From Fimbriimonadaceae bacterium (lineage in GTDB: Bacteria; Armatimonadota; Fimbriimonadia; Fimbriimonadales; Fimbriimonadaceae): a stretch of 64,000 bases of DNA. The notes below the pieces were generated by a model that was given only the letters and a program-made list of their open reading frames with translations, made no database searches and was not told the DNA's origin. The stretch is taken from the NCBI GenBank assembly GCA_020847855.1, contig JADLBH010000029.1, forward strand, positions 16,424 to 80,423, given 5' to 3'. The first letter of the stretch is position 1. Each line of letters begins with the position of its first letter. A program made the position numbers and the translations under genes. This document shows, piece after piece, positions 58,795 through 64,000 of the stretch.

Positions 58795-59400
58795 CTACAC
58801 CGGAGCAACCCGCGTCGCCGGGTCGCTCCACTCCGCGCTCTGCCCGCCCCGCACCGGCCGCACGCGGCACCAGTACTGCGTCCCCGAGACCAGCCCGGAG
58901 ATCACGTAGTCGCTAGCCGACGCCGAGGTCGCCGAGCCCACCACCGTCGCGAACGTCGAGACCGTGGACCACTGCACCTCGTACGCCGCGCCCTCGATCG
59001 TCTCCCAGTCGAACTTTAGCGAGCCGGGCACCGGCCCGTCCGTCAGCACGAGCGTGACCAGCTTGTGCAGCGGCTCGATCGGCGCGCCTTTGGGCGGAAG
59101 GCCGAAGTTGTTCTTCTCCGCGCCCGAGGGCGTGTAGAGCGCGTCGGTGAACTCGTCGATCTTGACCATGATGTCGGCCCCGGCGGCGATGCGCGTCACC
59201 TTCAGCTGCCCCGCCACCTTCCAGGCGTCCTCTTTCGCGTCGGTGTCGGTGATCGAAGTGGCGAGGTTGTCCCTCGCCGTGGTGACCGTTGCCACGGTCG
59301 GCGCGCCCGCCGGCCAAGACGGCCCCGCTCCCGTGATCCCCGCGATGGCCTGCGTCAGCTGGTCGCGCAGCCCCGGCCCGTCCCTTTTGATTCTTGCCAT
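58795..59400 (-). CDS. Fibronectin type III domain protein
   Basis: SLKFDWETIEGAAYEVQWSTVSTFATVVGSATSASASDYVISGLVSGTQYWCRVRPVRGG FN3 signature. Confidence 0.72.
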   Translation of the reverse strand: MARIKRDGPGLRDQLTQAIAGITGAGPSWPAGAPTVATVTTARDNLATSITDTDAKEDAWKVAGQLKVTRIAAGADIMVKIDEFTDALYTPSGAEKNNFGLPPKGAPIEPLHKLVTLVLTDGPVPGSLKFDWETIEGAAYEVQWSTVSTFATVVGSATSASASDYVISGLVSGTQYWCRVRPVRGGQSAEWSDPATRVAPV

Positions 59401-59497
59401 GACGCAGAGTGTATCCAAAACGCGCATCTTGCGGGCGGTTTCCGGCTCGCCGGGCGCTGCCGCAGAACCGGCGCAGGCCGCTGCGGGGTCGGCGTGG

Positions 59498-59660
59498 GCT
59501 CTGGTCGGGCTTGCGGGAGCGATTGTGAGGCTGACGGGAGCTCTTGTCGGGCTGGCGGGAGCTCCGGTGAGCTTGGCGGAAGCTCTTGTCGGGCTGGCGG
59601 GAGCCCTTGTCGGGCTGGCGGAAGCGATTGTGAGGCTGGCGAAGCAATTGTGAGGCCCGC
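59498..59660. repeat. 21-bp minisatellite, about 8 imperfect units
   Basis: Units such as gctcttgtcgggctggcggga repeat with 21-nt period. Confidence 0.85.
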
Positions 59661-59872
59661 CGGGGGGGTTTTGAACCTGCCGCCGGGCGCGGGGACGGGG
59701 GTTTTGAGGCGGGCGGGGCCCCTCGACTTATTTGCGCTTGGCGCATTCCGGTAAAACTCAAGCGTTGGCATGAGGGTCCCGCTGCCAGCGAGGTGGAGAT
59801 TCGGGATCTGCGGACGGTTATTCGAAAGGTGCTCCGGACGACCAAGCTAACAAGGATGAATTAGGAGAGATC

Positions 59873-60784
59873 GTGCCGATTCCCGACTATCAAACGGTGA
59901 TGTTGCCCCTGCTCCAATATGCCGGAGACGGGCAAGAGCATTCCTTGCGCGAGACCATCGATGCTCTCGCCGAACAGTTCCAGTTGACATCAGAGGAGCG
60001 GAAGGAACTCCTTCCCAGTGGGCAACAAGAAGTCTTCGACAACCGGGTGGGTTGGGCTCGGACCTATCTTTCGAAGGCGGGGCTTCTTACGAAAACACGA
60101 CGAAGCCACTACGCTATCACGCAACGAGGGCGAGACGTTCTAGCTAAAGGACTCGTGAGGCTCGACGTTAAGTTCCTAAAGCAATTTGAGGAGTTCCGCG
60201 AGTTCCAGGCACTCAAGAGAACGCGATCTGGGACAAACGGCATGCTTGAAGGGGCGAACCGTGATGATACGACGCCGGAAGAGGCGTTGGAGTCTGCCTA
60301 CGAACGGCTGCGAGACACGCTGGCCGCTGATGTTCTTCAACAAGTGAAGCAAGCTCCTCCCAGCCTATTCGAGAAGCTTGTTGTTGAATTGCTTCTGAAA
60401 ATGGGGTACGGCGGCAGTAGGCAGGACGCGGGCCGAGCCATTGGAGGTAGCGGTGATGAGGGCATCGACGGCATCATAAAGGAAGACCGCCTCGGGCTCG
60501 ACATCAACTATATTCAGGCCAAGCGCTGGGAAGCAAACGTGGGGCGACCCGAAGTTCAAAAGTTCGCAGGCGCCCTTCAAGGGCAACTAGCAAAGAAGGG
60601 CATCATGATCACCACCTCCTCGTTCTCGAATGACGCCCGCGACTATGTCTCGAAGATCGATAACAAGATCGCCTTGATTGATGGCACTCAGTTGGCGGAC
60701 TTGATGATTGATCACAACCTAGGTGTCAGCCCAATGGCGAGTTACGAAGTGAAAAAGATCGACACGGACTACTTTACCGCGTAG
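59873..60784 (+). CDS. Mrr-type restriction endonuclease
   Basis: N-terminal winged helix; FEKLVVELLLKMGYGG...GGSGDEGIDGIIKEDRLGLDINYIQAKRWEANVGRPEVQKFAGALQGQLAKKGIMITTSSFS. Confidence 0.93.
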   Translation: MPIPDYQTVMLPLLQYAGDGQEHSLRETIDALAEQFQLTSEERKELLPSGQQEVFDNRVGWARTYLSKAGLLTKTRRSHYAITQRGRDVLAKGLVRLDVKFLKQFEEFREFQALKRTRSGTNGMLEGANRDDTTPEEALESAYERLRDTLAADVLQQVKQAPPSLFEKLVVELLLKMGYGGSRQDAGRAIGGSGDEGIDGIIKEDRLGLDINYIQAKRWEANVGRPEVQKFAGALQGQLAKKGIMITTSSFSNDARDYVSKIDNKIALIDGTQLADLMIDHNLGVSPMASYEVKKIDTDYFTA

Positions 60785-61089
60785 GGCTCCTTGGACTTTG
60801 GCTTGAGGCCCTCGATCTCGAAGAGGGGGAGCTGCCCGCCGACGACGGGTGAGCCGGCGTAGGTGGTGGCGATGAGCTTTTTGAGCTTGAGGTCGTTGAA
60901 GTTGAGGGCGAAGTACTTGAAGAAGTTGGACTCGTAGGGGTCGTCGCAGTTGCAGAGGACGGTCTTGCCCTCGAGGTGTTTGCGGTAGTGGCGGAGTTCG
61001 TTGGCGATATCGGCCATCTGGGTGTAGAACTCGTCCTGCTTGGCGCGCTTGGCCTGGGAGAGGGTGCGGTTTCCGGCGGTGGCGCTCAT
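60769..61089 (-). pseudogene. Truncated EcoRI-family adenine-specific methyltransferase (N-terminal fragment)
   Basis: AKRAKQDEFYTQMADIANELRHYRKHLEGKTVLCNCDDPYESNFFKYFALNFNDLKLKKLIATTYAGSP; ORF stops after 106 aa, overlapping the mrr 3' end. Confidence 0.78.
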
Positions 61090-61209
61090 GGTTGAGGGAT
61101 TATGGCGCGGGGGCTTCGGGGGGCTCTGGTCGTGTCGGCAAGCGCGGATTCGAACTCTGCGGCGGCTCTTGGCCCCCGTGACGGGAATCTTGGTGGCTGA
61201 GGTGTCGCC

Positions 61210-61340
61210 ATGAAGGCTTTCGGTCTCGTGTACGGGCTGGCCGCTTATGTCGTGTTCCTGGCCGCGTTTCTTTACGCGATCGCGTTCGTCTCGAACAGGG
61301 AGGTCGCAATGTCCGGCGCCTTGCTCGTCCCGTTCACGAT
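61210..61340 (+). pseudogene. N-terminal remnant of a membrane protein (isoprenylcysteine methyltransferase/NnrU-like)
   Basis: MKAFGLVYGLAAYVVFLAAFLYAIAFVSNREVAMSGALLVPFTIDG then coding character is lost. Confidence 0.45.
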
Positions 61341-61369
61341 CGACGGGAAGGCGGGCGCGGCCGCGCCGT

Positions 61370-61648
61370 TCGCCTGTTGGTCATCGCGACGCCGGACAAG
61401 GCTCACGCTCAGGAGATCCTCGACGACGCTCGGAAGGCGGACCCCGAGATTGGATACGTGCGCGCACGCGAAGGTTCTCTCAGATAGCCTACTTTAACGA
61501 GCTAGGGTTGCGGCGGGTTTTCATGGGCGAAGCGGCCGTAGCCATCGAGATGAGCGAATTCGCGCTTACCTCAGTCGGTGTTCCCGAGGAAGAAGTGAAA
61601 CAGATGATGGGCGAGCTTCGAGTCGCAGTGAAAGAACCGCTCCCTTGA
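61370..61648 (+). pseudogene. Decayed remnant of a KefB/C-type antiporter TrkA-N region
   Basis: LLVIATPDKAHAQEILDDARKADPEIGYVRAREGS* then, in another frame, FNELGLRRVFMGEAAVAIEMSEFAL, resembling 'LVIATPD...ELGVxRVxMGExELA'. Confidence 0.55.
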
Positions 61649-61702
61649 TGCACGCCGAGGTGGGATTGGTAGAGGCACTTAGAACCGGTTCCGGGCCCAT
61701 TG

Positions 61703-63364
61703 CTAGCCGAGGGCCAAGAGTTCCTTAGCTCTACTCATGGCGTGGTCTAACGACGAAACGGTATTTGCCTCTCCGATGTGACGGTGGAATTCCGTCCTTT
61801 CGATCAGCCTGCCTGGCTGTTGACGCATTCCGCAGAGGATGAGGTGCCGCCCCGAGGCGTGCAGGACATCTGCAAGGTTTTCGAGAGCGTGAAGGCCCGT
61901 GCTGTCGATGGCCGTCATGTTGCGCAAACGCACGACGACCACCGGAGGAAGCTGATCCAGGTCGTCTTCGACGATGGATAGTTTGTCGGACGCGCCAAAG
62001 AGAAAGGGGCCGTGAATCCTGTAAATCGCGACTCCATTGGGAATCTCCACAGATTGGAGACTATGTTTTCGTCCCTCTTCAATGTACTCCTCGCTTACAC
62101 GCTCCACGGTGGTAGTGGACGTGACCCGGCTGATATAGAGGAGCGCCGCTAAGATCATGCCCACTTCGACAGCAACCGTCAGATCGGCGAATACTGTGAG
62201 TGCAAAGGTGATGACCCAAACGGCAACGTCCGCCTTGCTTTGCCGGAGAATCGCCGGTATCTCCCGCCACTCTCCCATGTTGTAGCTGACCACAAAAAGG
62301 ATGGCTGCTAGCACGCTGAGTGGGATCAGCTTTGCCAGCGGCGCAGCAAAGAGGAGAATCGCCAATAGCGTTAGGGCATGAATCAGCCCTGCGACCGGTG
62401 TCTTCGCGCCGGAACGGATGTTGGTTGCGGTGCGGGCAATCGCGCCTGTAGCTGGCAAGCCACCAAAAAACGGCGAAACCAAATTCGCGATCCCTTGGCC
62501 CGTCAGTTCGACGTTTGGGTTGTGGCGGTCGCCTGACATCCTGTCCGATACGACTGCCGACAGAAGCGACTCGATCGCCCCGAGCATTGTCACGGTGATC
62601 GTCGCCGACATCAGCGGCATGATGAGTTCCGGCCGGAACGCTGGCAGTTGAAATGCAGGAAGCCCCTGGGGGATGCCACCAAACCGTGATTCGATGGTTT
62701 CAACCGGCAGGTGGAAGATCATGGCGGTGATGGTTCCCAGAAAGAGCGCCACGATGGAGCCTGGGATACTTCGGGTAACGCGCAACATCACGACGATGAC
62801 GGTGAGGCAAGATGTCGCCAACAGAGTTGATGCGAGCGAGAGAGTCCCGAAAGATGTGGCAAGCGCCTCCATCCGGGGTAAGAACTCGCTCGGAACCTTG
62901 GCGATATTTAGCCCAAAGAAGTCTTTGATCTGGGTGCTCGCGATCAGCACCGCAATGCCGTTGGTAAACCCAATGACGACCGGGCGAGGAATGAATTTGA
63001 CAGCGCTCCCCAATCCTGTCGCTCCAAGGATCACGAGCAAGATTCCGGCCATGACGGTACACATGTAAAGGCCATCCAGCCCATGCTTCTGGACGATTCC
63101 CGCGACGACTACCACAAACGCTCCTGTCGGTCCGCCGATCTGCGTAGTCGAGCCGCCTAACGCGGAGATAAGGAAACCCGCGACAATCGCGGTGTAGAGA
63201 CCGGCCTGTGGAGGCACGCCACTCGAAATCGCGAAGGCCATCGCGAGGGGCAGGGCAACCAGCCCGACGGTGACACCAGCGGTGAGGTCGTGGGTGAAAG
63301 TAGCAAGCGTGTAGGTCCGCAGCGCGGTGACTATCTTTGGAACGAATCTGGGTGGTGGCTTCAA
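61703..63364 (-). CDS. SulP family anion transporter with C-terminal STAS domain
   Basis: TAGVTVGLVALPLAMAFAISSGVPPQAGLYTAIVAGFLISALGGSTTQIGGPTGAFVV; STAS VVVVRLRNMTAIDSTGLHALE. Confidence 0.95.
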   Translation of the reverse strand: MKPPPRFVPKIVTALRTYTLATFTHDLTAGVTVGLVALPLAMAFAISSGVPPQAGLYTAIVAGFLISALGGSTTQIGGPTGAFVVVVAGIVQKHGLDGLYMCTVMAGILLVILGATGLGSAVKFIPRPVVIGFTNGIAVLIASTQIKDFFGLNIAKVPSEFLPRMEALATSFGTLSLASTLLATSCLTVIVVMLRVTRSIPGSIVALFLGTITAMIFHLPVETIESRFGGIPQGLPAFQLPAFRPELIMPLMSATITVTMLGAIESLLSAVVSDRMSGDRHNPNVELTGQGIANLVSPFFGGLPATGAIARTATNIRSGAKTPVAGLIHALTLLAILLFAAPLAKLIPLSVLAAILFVVSYNMGEWREIPAILRQSKADVAVWVITFALTVFADLTVAVEVGMILAALLYISRVTSTTTVERVSEEYIEEGRKHSLQSVEIPNGVAIYRIHGPFLFGASDKLSIVEDDLDQLPPVVVVRLRNMTAIDSTGLHALENLADVLHASGRHLILCGMRQQPGRLIERTEFHRHIGEANTVSSLDHAMSRAKELLALG

Positions 63365-63717
63365 GGCTGCATGCCTCGCAGCATCGCCAACGATTCCTCC
63401 AAGTGGGACTTAAAGTATTTCCTCATGGCGTCCAACACCTCTGTGAGCAGCGGGTCTCGGAGTGAGTAAAACACCTGATTTCTTTCCTTTCGCGTAAGCA
63501 CAAGTCCCTTGGATCGAAGAATCGCAAGGTGTTGGGAAGTGTTGGAGGCCTCGACGCCAAGATGTTCCTGAATTGACTTTACGGACCACTCCCCTTCGCG
63601 TAGACACTCGATGATGTGGATTCGGGTGGGATTGGCAAGGGCCCGGAAGACATCGGCCTTGAACCTTCGCAGGCTGCATTGAAGGTCGTCGTCACTGTCA
63701 AGGTCTGCCGCTACCAT
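63361..63717 (-). CDS. ArsR-family HTH transcriptional regulator
   Basis: FRALANPTRIHIIECLREGEWSVKSIQEHLGVEASNTSQHLAILRSKGLVLTRKERNQVFYSLRD; overlaps SulP start. Confidence 0.92.
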   Translation of the reverse strand: MVAADLDSDDDLQCSLRRFKADVFRALANPTRIHIIECLREGEWSVKSIQEHLGVEASNTSQHLAILRSKGLVLTRKERNQVFYSLRDPLLTEVLDAMRKYFKSHLEESLAMLRGMQP

Positions 63718-64000
63718 AAACTTGAGTATATGCGAATCATCTAATTTAAGTCCAGAGCAGCTTGCCGTCGAGCCAGGAATGACGCACAAAAGCGAGGGTC
63801 ACATTAAGGTCAGCGCGTTCACAGCAGATGTACTGGAAGTGCCTACCAGCAATCCCGATAGGCAGTGGAGACTGTCAAACTCGCCAAGACCGCCCATCTT
63901 AGGTTCAAATCTGCCGGTCTGGACGGGAAACGCCAAATCGTCTCTGCCATGCTCTCGAACTGCAAATTCGACGGTGAATAGGTGGTCGCAGCCCTCCAAG

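Noticed and set aside
63799-63999. 66-aa minus-strand ORF at the window end
   Set aside because: Short, no motif, and truncated context; cannot be supported

Overview
64 kb of GC-rich, densely packed bacterial chromosome. The set of prepilin-type '[27 protein letters not shown]' proteins recalls Armatimonadota/Fimbriimonadia, but that placement is inference only. Housekeeping part: Lon C-terminus, tandem ClpS-like genes, YfhO-like protein, FtsH, TilS, MgtE, S41 peptidases, BMP-type nucleoside ABC transporter, GltX, cyclophilin, DppBC-like permeases, RpiB, MTA phosphorylase, tRNA-Trp(CCA), ECF sigma/anti-sigma pair, MqnE, VanX-like peptidase, and an ATP-grasp/alpha-E/transglutaminase cluster. 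Accessory parts with the most interesting signals: (1) 29.1-35.3 kb, secreted and prepilin-like genes with two TPP-riboswitch-like aptamers, a (GGCGT)6 tract in a signal-peptide start and G7-G9 tracts inside ORFs; (2) 46.2-51.0 kb, a tightly overlapping four-gene operon ECF sigma - small protein - TPR-CHAT protease - secreted subtilase, similar in layout to the sigma/TPR-CHAT arm of type III-E CRISPR but with no CRISPR; (3) 56.6-61.7 kb, a defence-like island (DUF262-HNH, two Mrr-like nucleases, truncated EcoRI-type methylase, FN3 protein, 21-bp minisatellite) next to decayed gene fragments. Other signals: an S41 protease paired with a paralogue lacking its catalytic dyad, a canonical/divergent ClpS pair, and two ORFs that appear interrupted by in-frame TGA. 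All calls come from reading sequence and translations; no database search was run.
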